From Prochlorococcus sp. AG-418-G18 (lineage in GTDB: Bacteria; Cyanobacteriota; Cyanobacteriia; PCC-6307; Cyanobiaceae): a stretch of 64,000 nucleotides of DNA. This document shows, piece by piece, positions 47,675-56,512 of the stretch. Both the position numbers and the translations under genes were made by a program. The DNA is taken from contig QCLX01000001.1 in assembly GCA_003214215.1 (NCBI GenBank), positions 32,026 through 96,025 of the forward strand. Reading direction: 5' to 3'. Under the pieces are notes generated by a model, which saw only the letters and a program-made list of their open reading frames with translations, was not told the origin of the DNA and ran no database searches. Position 1 is the first letter of the stretch, and each line of letters opens with the position of its first letter.

Positions 47675-48257
47675 TTTTTGGTAATTTAATTATTGACCAT
47701 TGAATCAAGCCTAAAGTGTATATTAATAATGAGAATAATCCTAAAAATTTTGCTACGGGTTGAGTAAAGTTAGCTCCGAAAAAAAATTTAAATAAATTTT
47801 TGATAATAATATAGAAATTTGAAGAAGGCTCTAGCCATATTTCACATGCAGCCGAATTAATAAAAGAAAAGCAGTTAAAGTTTCGTAAACTTTGAATTAA
47901 AAAATTGAGAGAAATAAACGTTAGCGACCATCTCCACACTTTTGTAGTTGTTATGAGGGAGTAAGACAAATCATATTCTTTCAATTCATCATTAATATCG
48001 GTCCAAAACCAAACTGAAATTGTCATTAATAACGTTGAAATATTTATAACAAGGAGAGAATAATTATAATTTCCTATTAAAAGTAAAAGGCTTATAAAAA
48101 ATAAGAGGGATATTTTCCAATAAATTGATAGAAGCTTATTAACAGCTTTGTTTCTAGTTTTAGTTGACCAGAAGAATAATGTAACAGGAATACCAATTAG
48201 GAAAATTATCGAAAGTTGAAAAGATAGCCAAATAGAAAGTTGATTAAAAACGTTCAA
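47634..48257 (-). CDS. Polytopic membrane protein, probably DUF3177
   Basis: This 207-residue protein has five likely membrane helices (about 5-30, 45-65, 65-87, 112-130, 165-190) linked by short polar loops. Positions and size agree with the cyanobacterial DUF3177 family, of unknown function. No catalytic or transport motif is visible. It is cotranscribed with the overlapping 111-residue gene and diverges from trmB over 122 bases. Confidence 0.6.
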   Translation of the reverse strand: MNVFNQLSIWLSFQLSIIFLIGIPVTLFFWSTKTRNKAVNKLLSIYWKISLLFFISLLLLIGNYNYSLLVINISTLLMTISVWFWTDINDELKEYDLSYSLITTTKVWRWSLTFISLNFLIQSLRNFNCFSFINSAACEIWLEPSSNFYIIIKNLFKFFFGANFTQPVAKFLGLFSLLIYTLGLIQWSIIKLPKNGRNSCFSENGRT

Positions 48258-48379
48258 AACTTTTTCTTTTTATATACATAATAATTAAACATCAAACTGT
48301 TACTTTTTCCCTTACTTTTGTCATAGTTATGAATATTATGATTCTTTTTATTATTACTTAGTAGTAGATTAATAATCGT

Positions 48380-49009
48380 ATGAGACAGCATGTTAATCCT
48401 CTTAGTAAAAATTTTAATGAAATTGAGAGAATCCCCTCTTTGATTGAAATATTTAGTGATCCTAAATTGAATCTTCATTTAGATATAGGTTGTGCTGCTG
48501 GTGAGTTTCTTTTTGATTTAGCTTTAGAAAACACTTGTTGGAATTATTTAGGGATTGAAATACGTGAGCAATTAGTTAAAAATGCTAAATTAAAATTGCG
48601 AGAAAGAGAAATCAAAAATTTATATTTTGCTTTTGGTAATGCTAATAACATTCTGAATGATGTCCAGAGTGAATGTATTATTAAAAATGTAAAAAGTATT
48701 TCTTTTAATTTTCCCGATCCATGGTTTAAGAAGAGACATTATAAAAGACGTGTAATTCAGCCAGAATTTATTAATTTACTATCTAATTCATTGAAAAGAG
48801 GATCCCTTATCTTTATCAAAACTGATGTAAAGAATTTATTTGAATATATGGATTGCACCATAACTAGTAATTTTAATTTTAAAATAATAGAAGAGAAGGA
48901 TATTAGTTTTTTCGAAAGTTTTAATCCAAATAAAGTTAAAACAAATAGGGAAAAGTATGTAATTGATAACGGTCTTGAGATTTTTGAAGAAATTTATATA
49001 AAAATCTAA
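48380..49009 (+). CDS. trmB: tRNA (guanine-N7-)-methyltransferase
   Basis: TrmB methylates G46 in the variable loop of tRNAs with S-adenosylmethionine. The 209-residue Rossmann methyltransferase has the SAM loop [13 protein letters not shown], the acidic residue in LGIEIREQL, and the family signature [15 protein letters not shown], which holds catalytic and tRNA-contacting residues. Length is normal. It converges on glmM with a 7-base gap. Confidence 0.93.
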   Translation: MRQHVNPLSKNFNEIERIPSLIEIFSDPKLNLHLDIGCAAGEFLFDLALENTCWNYLGIEIREQLVKNAKLKLREREIKNLYFAFGNANNILNDVQSECIIKNVKSISFNFPDPWFKKRHYKRRVIQPEFINLLSNSLKRGSLIFIKTDVKNLFEYMDCTITSNFNFKIIEEKDISFFESFNPNKVKTNREKYVIDNGLEIFEEIYIKI

Positions 49010-49016
49010 TTCGAAA

Positions 49017-50369
49017 TTAATTTATTATTTTATTAATTTCTATAAAAAGTTTGTTTGTTATTTCACTTGATAAAGAATCAACTTTTTTCTGATTTTTGGC
49101 CTCAACAAGAACTCTCATTAGGGGTTCGGTGCCACTTGGCCTAATAAATACTCTACAGTTTTCTGAATAAGTTTTCTGCAAATTTTCTATAGTTTGATCA
49201 ATTAAGATTTTGGTTTTTGGATTTATCTTATTTATATTAAAATTCAAATTAATGTTGGTTAGTTTCTGAGGAAACGGGTTGAAACTGCTTTGAAGCCAGT
49301 TATCTAAAGTGATATTTTTCTTCTTGCAGTATTTGGCTATTTGAAGTGCGGTCAATATTCCATCCCCAGAAAAGTTATTAATTTCTGAAAGTATATGACC
49401 TGACTGCTCGCCTCCTAAAACAGCTCTTTTTTCCTTAATTGCGTCATGAACATATTTGTCTCCTACATCAGTTCTGTGCAAAATCCCTCCAATTTTATTC
49501 CAGGCCTTTTCAAAACCTAAATTTGCCATTTGAGTTGATATTAGTAAATTATTTGCAAGAATCTTTTGTTCCATAAGTTCTCTACCCCAAAGAAAAAGAA
49601 TATGATCGCCATCCAATACATTCCCTTTAGAATCTATCCCAATTACTCTATCGGCATCACCATCAAAGCTAAATCCCATATCTGCAGGATTTTCTTCTAA
49701 TGCTTTTTTTAATGGTTTGAGGTTAGTAGAACCGCAGTTCATATTAATTTTATAACCATTTTTTGAATTATTAATAACTCTTACATCAGCTCCAAGATTC
49801 TGAAAAATTGTTTTTGCGCAGGTTGTCGCTGATCCATAGCATGTGTCTAATATTATTTTTATACCGCTTAAATTTTCCCCACCCATTGATTGAATGAGGC
49901 TTTTCATATAAATATCCATAAGCTCTCTATTGGGTTGTAAAGAGATCTCTTTTGTGGCAATTGATAAATTTTGATCTTGTTTTTGAATTAAATCTTGAAT
50001 TTTATTTTCAAAATTTTTGGTAATTTTTTGACCATTATGATCAAAGATTTTTAAACCATTATATTCGGGTGGATTATGACTGGCAGATATCATTATGCCG
50101 CTACTCATTTTTTCTTGTTTGATTAAAAAAGGGATAGCTGGAGTAGGACATATTCCAAGATTTATAAATTTTTTGCCACTCGCATTTATACCTTTTGTTA
50201 TTGCCTGAAGTAGGATATCTCCACTAATCCTTGTATCTCTTCCAATTAATATTGGATTATTATTTTCTAAATTCGAACCCAAAGCATATCCAACTTTATA
50301 GGCTAGAGAATAAGTTATCTCTTTATTAAATCTTCCTCTTATCCCATCAGTTCCAAAGATTGATTGCAT
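49017..50369 (-). CDS. glmM: Phosphoglucosamine mutase
   Basis: GlmM converts glucosamine-6-phosphate to glucosamine-1-phosphate for UDP-GlcNAc and cell-wall synthesis. The 450 residues start with [10 protein letters not shown] and contain the phosphoserine loop [12 protein letters not shown] (Ser near 97), the metal loop DGDADR, the sugar loop GGEQSGH, and the C-terminal phosphate loop [11 protein letters not shown]. These features separate it from phosphomannomutase. It diverges from the thioredoxin-like gene. Confidence 0.95.
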   Translation of the reverse strand: MQSIFGTDGIRGRFNKEITYSLAYKVGYALGSNLENNNPILIGRDTRISGDILLQAITKGINASGKKFINLGICPTPAIPFLIKQEKMSSGIMISASHNPPEYNGLKIFDHNGQKITKNFENKIQDLIQKQDQNLSIATKEISLQPNRELMDIYMKSLIQSMGGENLSGIKIILDTCYGSATTCAKTIFQNLGADVRVINNSKNGYKINMNCGSTNLKPLKKALEENPADMGFSFDGDADRVIGIDSKGNVLDGDHILFLWGRELMEQKILANNLLISTQMANLGFEKAWNKIGGILHRTDVGDKYVHDAIKEKRAVLGGEQSGHILSEINNFSGDGILTALQIAKYCKKKNITLDNWLQSSFNPFPQKLTNINLNFNINKINPKTKILIDQTIENLQKTYSENCRVFIRPSGTEPLMRVLVEAKNQKKVDSLSSEITNKLFIEINKIIN

Positions 50370-50503
50370 AATTAGAATTCAGGAATCAAATATATTTTGA
50401 TTTTCATTTAGTTTATTTTATCAGTTGATTAAAAGGTAACCTGTTTAAATTCTCTTTATATCTTTAACTTATTTAAAATGTCTTTAGCTAGTAAAAATTA
50501 ATA

Positions 50504-51049
50504 ATGCAAACTGAGAGCAGAGAACAGCTATTAATCACAAATTTAAAAGCAATAATCGCTTTAGTTATTGTCGTTATTTTTATTTTTTTGGTGTTTTTTA
50601 GAAATAACTTTTTTCAATCAACTTACCTCCTTAAGAGTTTTGGAGAATTATCTGTTGATCCTGAAATAGCCTTTAATAACGATAAGCCTACCTTTCTCGA
50701 GTTTTATGCTGAGTGGTGTGAAGTTTGCAAAGAAATGGCTCCAAAAGTATCTCTTTTAAAAGAGGAATACGAAAAAGATATTAATTTTGTTTTCTTAAAT
50801 GTTGATAATCAAAAGTGGGATAAATATATACGCAAATTCGATGTGAATGGTATTCCTCAAATAAATCTTTTTGATAGAAAAGGTAATTTAATATCTACCT
50901 TTATTGGTAAACAAGAAGAATTAACAATAAGAGATTCTATTGATCAACTAGATAACAAAGCAAAATATAAAAAGGAAATTTTTAATAATGAATTTTCAAA
51001 AATCAAAGAAAATCAAAATTATGTGTTAAATCCTAGAAGTCATGGATAA
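50504..51049 (+). CDS. txlA: Membrane-anchored thioredoxin-like protein (TxlA/HCF164 type)
   Basis: This 181-residue protein has an N-terminal membrane helix (about 14-32) followed by a thioredoxin fold with the redox motif AEWCEVCKEMAP and the cis-proline in NGIPQINLF. Cyanobacterial TxlA and plastid HCF164 share this layout. They pass reducing power across the thylakoid or plasma membrane for cytochrome maturation. Orientation suggests that the thioredoxin domain faces the lumen or periplasm. The convergent thyX is 3 bases away. Confidence 0.82.
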   Translation: MQTESREQLLITNLKAIIALVIVVIFIFLVFFRNNFFQSTYLLKSFGELSVDPEIAFNNDKPTFLEFYAEWCEVCKEMAPKVSLLKEEYEKDINFVFLNVDNQKWDKYIRKFDVNGIPQINLFDRKGNLISTFIGKQEELTIRDSIDQLDNKAKYKKEIFNNEFSKIKENQNYVLNPRSHG

Positions 51050-51052
51050 TTC

Positions 51053-51685
51053 TTACCAACTTAAAGATTTTGATACAATCGGGAAACTTTGTTTGAAAAT
51101 AAATTTGCAATTTTGGGCAATTAATTTGTGTTCTTCTTGTGTACCATGAGCTGATCTTAAGTGAATGTAATGTATCCATGATCTGCATGATCCAGACATG
51201 TAGATTCTCGTTGGAGTTGCTAACGGTAAAATAAATCTCGCACATTCTTTAGCTACTCCTTCAGAAAGTAAATCTTCATATAATTCTGAAGCAGCTTTAA
51301 AATGTGAAGCGATTTTTGTATTGAATCTTTGTTTTAACTCATCAGGGAGGTCAGGAATAGAATTTTGCCTATTTTTAAAATCTTGTCTTCTCAACTCTGG
51401 TAAAGGGATATTCCCCAATTGTGAGCTATCAGCATATCTCTGTGAAAATTCCTGAAAAGTAAATGATCTATGTCTTAAAATTTGAGCTGCAATTCCTCTA
51501 TTAGTTTCTATTTGTAAGGTCATAAATGACTGTTCAAATACACTCCAATGTTCATGTTTAATGCAATAACTCAATAATTTTGAATAATCTTCATTGTTCT
51601 GATTGTTTGGATTGCTTACTCTTGCGATGTAAGCCATCGTTTTTTCTGCATCAGGAGTTAACGAAATCAGTTCAACTTTACTCAT
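51053..51685 (-). CDS. thyX: Flavin-dependent thymidylate synthase
   Basis: ThyX methylates dUMP to dTMP with methylene-tetrahydrofolate and FAD. The 210-residue protein carries the ThyX motif RHRSFTFQEFSQR (71-83, fitting RHRxxSxxxxSxR) and the C-terminal YMSGSCRSWIHYIHLR region. It is unrelated to ThyA. It follows dcd by a single base on the same strand, so dUMP supply and use are encoded together. Confidence 0.95.
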   Translation of the reverse strand: MSKVELISLTPDAEKTMAYIARVSNPNNQNNEDYSKLLSYCIKHEHWSVFEQSFMTLQIETNRGIAAQILRHRSFTFQEFSQRYADSSQLGNIPLPELRRQDFKNRQNSIPDLPDELKQRFNTKIASHFKAASELYEDLLSEGVAKECARFILPLATPTRIYMSGSCRSWIHYIHLRSAHGTQEEHKLIAQNCKFIFKQSFPIVSKSLSW

Positions 51686-51686
51686 T

Positions 51687-52280
51687 TTAGATCTTTGCTA
51701 GAGTTACTTTTTCTGGTTGATTTTGATATTTACCTTTTCTATCTTCATATGTTGTAGAGCAAGGATCACCTTCAAAAAAGAGTAGTTGGCAGATACCTTC
51801 TTTAGCATAAATTCTACAGTCTGCACCTGAACTATTACTAAACTCTAAAGTTAGGTGGCCTTCCCATCCTGCCTCTGCAGGAGTTGTATTAACTATAATT
51901 CCCAATCTGGCGTACGTACTTTTGCCTATACAAATTACAGTTATATTTTCCGGCACTTTCATCTTTTCTAAAGCCACACCTAAGCCATAGGAGTGCGCAG
52001 GAAGAATAAAAAAATCTCCATCATCATCATGATGAAGAGTAGTTTTTTCTAAATTATCGGGATTAAACTTTTTGGGATTCATCACAGTTCCTGGGATATG
52101 TCTAAAAATCAGGAATTCTTTTGATGAAAGTCTTAAATCATAACCATAAGAGGAACATCCGTAACTCAAAACTGGTTTTTGTTGATTATTAGGCTCAAGA
52201 TGCCGCACCAAATTTGATTGAAAGGGGTATATCATTCCCTCAGACGCTTTTTGATTTATCCAGAGATCATTTTTTAGCAT
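51687..52280 (-). CDS. dcd: dCTP deaminase
   Basis: Dcd deaminates dCTP to dUTP, feeding dUMP to the adjacent thyX. The 197-residue trimeric-fold protein shows SYGCSSYGYDLRLS, a nucleotide-binding CIGKSTYARLGI, and the catalytic Glu region TTPAEAGWEGHLTLEFSN. The C-terminal residues close the active site. A bifunctional dCTP deaminase/dUTPase is possible, and I cannot separate the two by eye. Confidence 0.93.
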   Translation of the reverse strand: MLKNDLWINQKASEGMIYPFQSNLVRHLEPNNQQKPVLSYGCSSYGYDLRLSSKEFLIFRHIPGTVMNPKKFNPDNLEKTTLHHDDDGDFFILPAHSYGLGVALEKMKVPENITVICIGKSTYARLGIIVNTTPAEAGWEGHLTLEFSNSSGADCRIYAKEGICQLLFFEGDPCSTTYEDRKGKYQNQPEKVTLAKI

Positions 52281-52284
52281 TGTT

Positions 52285-52920
52285 TTATGAGCGAAGTTGG
52301 GTAATTTGATTGGCCATTAATAATAAATCTTTAGGAATATCTGTACCAGTAAGGATTACATCTCCTGAAATAAATCTGTTTCCAAGTGTTGAAATCAAAT
52401 CATCCTTATCAATAATTTTCATCTTAATTGCGAGAAAAATTTCATCAAGTATGATTTGATCCTTTTTACCAGAAAGTAATTCTTTTTTGCAAAAATTCCA
52501 TAATTCATAAGTAGATTCATGAATGGATTTTTTTAAATCTTTATTATTTTCAATTTCTTCAGAATCATATTGATCAAAGGAATGTGATGATCTTACCCAA
52601 GTTAAATTGCCACAGAGCTCTACTGCGTTTGCAATTCCTTGTTTTACGCCACCTTTCATGAATTGGACTAAAAGTACTTCCCTACCAAGAGCAGCATTTC
52701 TTAAAGAATCTCTAATGATAGATGAATAACTTCCTCTGAACGAAGATTGATAGATTTGAATTTGCCCGTTTTGTGTAAATCTCTTAAAGTTTTTTTTGTC
52801 TCCGGAACTTATCTCTACTACATCAGGATTAATTTTGTAAAAACTGTTAGATGAACTAATTACCATTATTTTAGATTTCTTTTTTATATGTAGTATAATT
52901 TCAATTTCTCTACCCTGCAT
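52285..52920 (-). CDS. CobO/BtuR-like protein without a P-loop
   Basis: The 211-residue protein aligns with corrinoid adenosyltransferases of the CobO/BtuR group (REVLLVQFMKGG, LTWVRSSHSF, IILDEIFLAIKMKIID, VILTGTDIP). Where the family has a Walker A loop like GNGKGKTT, it reads SSFRGSYSS. The C-terminal substrate segment past ITQLR is also missing. It may still handle corrinoid, which this organism needs for B12-dependent enzymes, or may have a new role. It starts the run with dcd (4-base gap) and thyX, both nucleotide genes. The start ATG could also be at MVISSSNS. Confidence 0.72.
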   Translation of the reverse strand: MQGREIEIILHIKKKSKIMVISSSNSFYKINPDVVEISSGDKKNFKRFTQNGQIQIYQSSFRGSYSSIIRDSLRNAALGREVLLVQFMKGGVKQGIANAVELCGNLTWVRSSHSFDQYDSEEIENNKDLKKSIHESTYELWNFCKKELLSGKKDQIILDEIFLAIKMKIIDKDDLISTLGNRFISGDVILTGTDIPKDLLLMANQITQLRS

Positions 52921-53006
52921 ATAGTGTAATTTTACTTAAAAAAAAATTTGAGAAAGTTAAAAATGGCAGAGAGAAGAAAATATAGAAATCAATAAGTATT
53001 GAAAAA

Positions 53007-53022
53007 TGTTACTGTTGATACA
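53007..53022 (+). promoter_or_regulatory. Candidate NtcA box upstream of ntcA
   Basis: TGTT-N8-TACA matches seven of the eight defined positions of the NtcA consensus TGTA-N8-TACA. A -10-like TTAAAT begins 20 bases further on (53043-53048), close to the 22-23 base spacing of NtcA-activated promoters. The ATG is 47 bases past the box. ntcA is autoregulated in several cyanobacteria. Confidence 0.5.
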
Positions 53023-53069
53023 AGATATTTCAATGTGGCTTCTTAAATTTTTTAAAAGTCAAGATATTT

Positions 53070-53804
53070 ATGATACCTTCTTCTCGAGGATTCAGCCGCT
53101 TTAGTTCGTCGCAATCCGGGCAAAGTAAAATTAACTCTGTTGGTGAACGTTTTCCAATAAATAGAACTTTAATGGAAGTAATTAAAGGTCTAGAAGGTGC
53201 AAGCACAGAAATGGTTGAGAGATCTAAAACAATATTTTTCCCGGGGGATCCTGCTGAGAGGGTTTATCTGATAAGAAGAGGCGCAGTACGATTGTCAAGA
53301 GTTTATGAGTCAGGTGAAGAGATAACTGTTGCTCTTTTAAGAGAGAATAGTCTCTTTGGCGTTTTATCTCTTCTAACAGGTCATAGATCTGATCGTTTTT
53401 ATCATGCAATAGCATTCACAAGAGTTGAAATGATAACAGCACCAGCGAATTCTGTTTTAAGAGCAATAGAGGAAGATGCCTCAGTCGGACTATTATTATT
53501 GCAAGGCCTTTCAAGTAGGATCCTACAAACAGAAACCATGATTGAAACTCTTACTCACAGAGATATGTCTTCTCGTTTAGTGAGTTTTTTAATGGTTCTT
53601 TGTCGAGATTTTGGAGTTGCAAGTGAAAAGGGTATTACAATTGATTTGAGACTTTCACATCAAGCCATTGCGGAAGCTATTGGATCAACTAGAGTAACAA
53701 TTACGAGGTTATTGGGAGATTTAAAAGATTCAGGGCTTCTCACTATTGAAAGAAAAAAGATTACAGTATTTGATCCAATAGCTCTTGCAAAAAGATTTAA
53801 TTGA
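53070..53804 (+). CDS. ntcA: NtcA, global nitrogen regulator
   Basis: NtcA is a CRP-family activator that senses 2-oxoglutarate and turns on nitrogen assimilation genes. The 244 residues have a divergent Ser-rich N-terminus (1-28), a cyclic-nucleotide-like effector domain starting at [37 protein letters not shown], the dimer helix around [16 protein letters not shown], and a helix-turn-helix near 195-218 ([20 protein letters not shown]). This HTH is near-identical to other NtcA proteins. It heads a plus-strand run with the DUF3084-like and YqgF-like genes. Confidence 0.98.
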   Translation: MIPSSRGFSRFSSSQSGQSKINSVGERFPINRTLMEVIKGLEGASTEMVERSKTIFFPGDPAERVYLIRRGAVRLSRVYESGEEITVALLRENSLFGVLSLLTGHRSDRFYHAIAFTRVEMITAPANSVLRAIEEDASVGLLLLQGLSSRILQTETMIETLTHRDMSSRLVSFLMVLCRDFGVASEKGITIDLRLSHQAIAEAIGSTRVTITRLLGDLKDSGLLTIERKKITVFDPIALAKRFN

Positions 53805-53843
53805 TTCATCATTAATTATGATATAAAGAGTGTATGAAATATT

Positions 53844-54803
53844 GTGGCCTGGATTTTAATTGTTTTTTTAATATTACTCGGAGGATTAATTGCACCTTTT
53901 GGCGATCTGCTTGGTACAAGGATTGGTAAGGCAAGATTTAGTATCTTAAAATTAAGACCAAAAAAGACAGCAACAATTGTTACAGTAATAACTGGAGGTT
54001 TTATTAGTGCAATATCTATAGGGTTATTGATTTTAGTTAGTGAAGAATTTAGGCAAAGACTTTTTGTTGATATTCCTTTTTTACAAAAGACTTTGGATGA
54101 GAGTAAAAAGGCTCTTCTTCCTTTGCAGAAAGAAAGGGAGATGCTTGAGGATAAGATTATCAATAAAGAAAAAGAATTAAATAGATTAAAGAGTAACGTT
54201 AACGAATTTAGAAGAGGGAACGTAGTCATTAAGAGAGGCCAAACAATATTTATTGCACAAGTTACTTCTAATCCAGATATAAAATTAGATCTAGGCAAGA
54301 TTTACAAGAGTGCAGATAAATATGTTCAGAAGATTGTAATCCCAAGTAAAAAAGAAATAAAAAATATTCTTCTTTGGAGAACTAGTGATATTTCTGAAAT
54401 TGAGGCTGTAACAGCAAAAGGAGGCAGTTGGGTCATATTGATTAAATCAGCAACTAATGTTTTGAAAGGAGATAATTTTGTTTTTGTATACCCAGAATTG
54501 CTACAAAATAAAATCATCGTAAGAAGAGGCGAAATTATTACGAGCGAAATTTTTGAAAAAAAAGATTTTGATTATAAAAATATAAATTCAAATATTAAAA
54601 CTTTGTTGAGAAAAACAAGAGATGAAATCAAGTTAAGAGGTTCCATTGCTAACGAAATTACTACAAGAGGAGACTTTATTAAAAAAATTAGAGATTCGTT
54701 AAAGATTAATCAAAATAATAAATATCGATTAGAAGTTATATCCTTAAAAGATAGTAAAACGGCAGACCAAATAATAGTTGAGTTAAACATTACTAAATTA
54801 TAA
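53844..54803 (+). CDS. DUF3084-like membrane coiled-coil protein
   Basis: This 319-residue protein starts at GTG and has two N-terminal membrane helices (about 2-20 and 42-66) linked by a basic loop with GDLLGTRIGKARF and LRPKKTATIVT. A coiled coil (about 85-125) and a soluble beta-rich C-terminal domain follow. This fits the cyanobacterial DUF3084 family, whose role is unknown. The domain order resembles membrane-tethered regulators, but that is only analogy. It lies 39 bases after ntcA and 6 before the YqgF-like gene. Confidence 0.75.
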   Translation: MAWILIVFLILLGGLIAPFGDLLGTRIGKARFSILKLRPKKTATIVTVITGGFISAISIGLLILVSEEFRQRLFVDIPFLQKTLDESKKALLPLQKEREMLEDKIINKEKELNRLKSNVNEFRRGNVVIKRGQTIFIAQVTSNPDIKLDLGKIYKSADKYVQKIVIPSKKEIKNILLWRTSDISEIEAVTAKGGSWVILIKSATNVLKGDNFVFVYPELLQNKIIVRRGEIITSEIFEKKDFDYKNINSNIKTLLRKTRDEIKLRGSIANEITTRGDFIKKIRDSLKINQNNKYRLEVISLKDSKTADQIIVELNITKL

Positions 54804-54809
54804 TCCTAT

Positions 54810-55247
54810 ATGAATAAAGTAATATCTATCGATCCTGGGAAATCTAAATGTGGGTTAGTTTTGGCTGAAATAACTGAAAAAAAAGTTTATGAAGCCATCG
54901 TTCTGAAAAGTGGATTACTTGTAGATTATTTAAGAAAGTTAAATACACTAGAAGATATTTCAAAAGTTATTATTGGTAATGGTACAACTAGTAGAGAGAT
55001 CATAGATGATCTGGATTTTTTAAAAAAAGAAATAATAACTGTTGAAGAAAAAAATACTACTTACAAAGCTAAAGCAAGATATTTCGAACTTTTCCCAATT
55101 AAAGGTTTGAAGTTTTTAATTCCTAGGGAAGTTTTTATTCTTAATAAAAACCTCGATGCAATATCAGCTTTAATAATTTTAGAGGATTATTTCAAAAAGA
55201 AGTTTACTTTGAATGAAAATATAGATCTTAAAACCTGGCTGAAATAG
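54810..55247 (+). CDS. RNase H-fold protein of the YqgF/RuvC-like group
   Basis: The 145-residue protein opens with VISIDPGKSKCGLVLAE, the first strand and catalytic Asp of the RuvC-like RNase H fold. An acidic residue in ITVEEKNTT would be the second, and an Asp in LDAISALIILE the third. YqgF/RuvX proteins process the 5' end of pre-16S rRNA. This one is shifted in sequence from standard YqgF, so it may be a second paralogue with another nucleic acid substrate. It overlaps the convergent DUF3146-like gene by 20 bases. Confidence 0.7.
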   Translation: MNKVISIDPGKSKCGLVLAEITEKKVYEAIVLKSGLLVDYLRKLNTLEDISKVIIGNGTTSREIIDDLDFLKKEIITVEEKNTTYKAKARYFELFPIKGLKFLIPREVFILNKNLDAISALIILEDYFKKKFTLNENIDLKTWLK

Positions 55248-55485
55248 TAAACTTATACTCATTACCTGCTTCTAATTCATAATCTTTTTTTAATAGAAAT
55301 CTTAATAACGCACCCTCAATTAATGCTCTTCCTAAAGGGGGATTCACTTGTAATAATCCATTATTAAAAGACCATATAAAAGTCCATTTAAATTGACTTG
55401 CTTCAACAATTCCTCTAATTTGCTTTTTTGAGAAGCAATACTCTTGAACACTTAAATTGGCTATTGTTTCTGGTTTTGGCCGCAT
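55228..55485 (-). CDS. Small protein, probably DUF3146
   Basis: This 85-residue basic protein has a beta-rich centre (ASQFKWTFIWSFNNGLLQVNP) and the motif PPLGRALIEGALLRFLLK. It seems to fit the cyanobacterial DUF3146 family of unknown function, which I recall as sitting near ntcA in other genomes. No catalytic motif is visible. It lies 3 bases downstream of pth on the same strand. Confidence 0.6.
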   Translation of the reverse strand: MRPKPETIANLSVQEYCFSKKQIRGIVEASQFKWTFIWSFNNGLLQVNPPLGRALIEGALLRFLLKKDYELEAGNEYKFTISARF

Positions 55486-55488
55486 TAG

Positions 55489-56088
55489 TTAAATTTGGTC
55501 TTTATCAAAAGAATTTAAATCATTTATTATATATTCTTCTTTTTTAGTATTTAATTGTTCGAGGGATTCTATAACCCTCTTATATACGTTATCCAATATT
55601 GATTGCTCTTCTAAAGAAATATTCCCTAATACATGTGAAATAGTATTGAAATTATTTGTTTCTTTTAATGCAGGTGAGCCAATTCCAATTCTTATTCTAT
55701 TAAAATTTTGAGTTTGCAATTTTTCAATGATGCTTTTAAGCCCATTATGTCCACCTGAGCTCCCTTTTTTTCTAAATCTTATTTTTCCAAGTGGAATGTC
55801 TTTATCATCTAATATTATAAAAATCTGATCTAAATTAATTTTGTACCAATCTATTATTGCTTTTACAGCCTCACCACTATTATTCATAAACGTATTTGGT
55901 AAAAATAACCTAAAAATGGAATCATTGGTGTTGAATTCTGAGTGGTAACTTTTAAGTTTATCCTTTAATAAAAAATTTGAATTATGTTTTTTTGAAAGAT
56001 TTTCAAGCAACAAAAAACCGATATTATGTCTAGTTTTTGAATATTTTTTACCTGGATTTCCCAAACCAATTAAATATATTTGATTCAT
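55489..56088 (-). CDS. pth: Peptidyl-tRNA hydrolase
   Basis: Pth frees tRNA from dropped-off peptidyl-tRNA. The 199-residue protein contains LIGLGNPGKKYSKTRHNIGF with the catalytic His, FLPNTFMNNSG with the key Asn, and ILDDKDIPLGKIRFRKKGSSGGHNGLKSI, all standard. Length is normal. It lies downstream of psbH on the minus strand, 149 bases away, with no other frame in that gap that I can support. Confidence 0.94.
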   Translation of the reverse strand: MNQIYLIGLGNPGKKYSKTRHNIGFLLLENLSKKHNSNFLLKDKLKSYHSEFNTNDSIFRLFLPNTFMNNSGEAVKAIIDWYKINLDQIFIILDDKDIPLGKIRFRKKGSSGGHNGLKSIIEKLQTQNFNRIRIGIGSPALKETNNFNTISHVLGNISLEEQSILDNVYKRVIESLEQLNTKKEEYIINDLNSFDKDQI

Positions 56089-56237
56089 GATGTATTTTTA
56101 TATCTCTTTTCATTGAGAATTATAAATATTTAAACAGATTATAACTATATCTATACAAACTAAAAATCCAAAAAAGTTTATTTAATCTTATTCAGATACA
56201 TTAGATGCTTTTTTTATGAAGTTTCAGGAATTCTGGT

Positions 56238-56432
56238 TTAGTTCCAATCAACTGAGAAACCCTGCAATAGAAGAGATTGGTTATAAATTTGTAAAAGAAT
56301 AACTAAAAAGATTAGAAGTAGCAGGCCTATGACTGTCATCACGGGTACTGCTCCCCAACCAGGTACAACTTTGCCTTGACCTGAATTGCCAATCGCTTTT
56401 AAAAGACTTCCCAATGCTGTTTTTTGACCCAT
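56238..56432 (-). CDS. psbH: Photosystem II PsbH
   Basis: PsbH is a one-helix photosystem II subunit near QB and CP47. The 64-residue protein has the typical N-terminus [16 protein letters not shown], then [13 protein letters not shown] leading into a single membrane helix ([19 protein letters not shown]). It ends QGFSVDWN. Its start is 80 bases from the divergent psbN start. Confidence 0.96.
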   Translation of the reverse strand: MGQKTALGSLLKAIGNSGQGKVVPGWGAVPVMTVIGLLLLIFLVILLQIYNQSLLLQGFSVDWN

Positions 56433-56466
56433 GTTAAATTCACAAAATCGAATATTATTTCGCTAT

Positions 56467-56484
56467 TGTATAAGAACTTATACA
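56467..56484. promoter_or_regulatory. 18-base dyad between psbH and psbN
   Basis: TGTATAAG and CTTATACA are perfect 8-base arms around AA, near the centre of the 80-base divergent promoter region. It can be an operator serving both genes, or back-to-back -10-like elements (TATACA and TATAAG). The arms fit TGTA-N10-TACA, two bases wider than an NtcA site. Confidence 0.35.
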
Positions 56485-56512
56485 TAAATTGTTTACAAAC
56501 TTAGCAAAATTG

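Noticed and set aside
53816..54298. 160-residue minus-strand frame opposite the DUF3084-like gene
   Set aside because: Its hydrophobic stretches mirror the helices and coiled coil of the plus-strand gene, which has a family match and operon context.
56089..56237. Gap between pth and psbH considered for a missing small gene
   Set aside because: No frame longer than a few codons with a start or ribosome-binding site is present on either strand.
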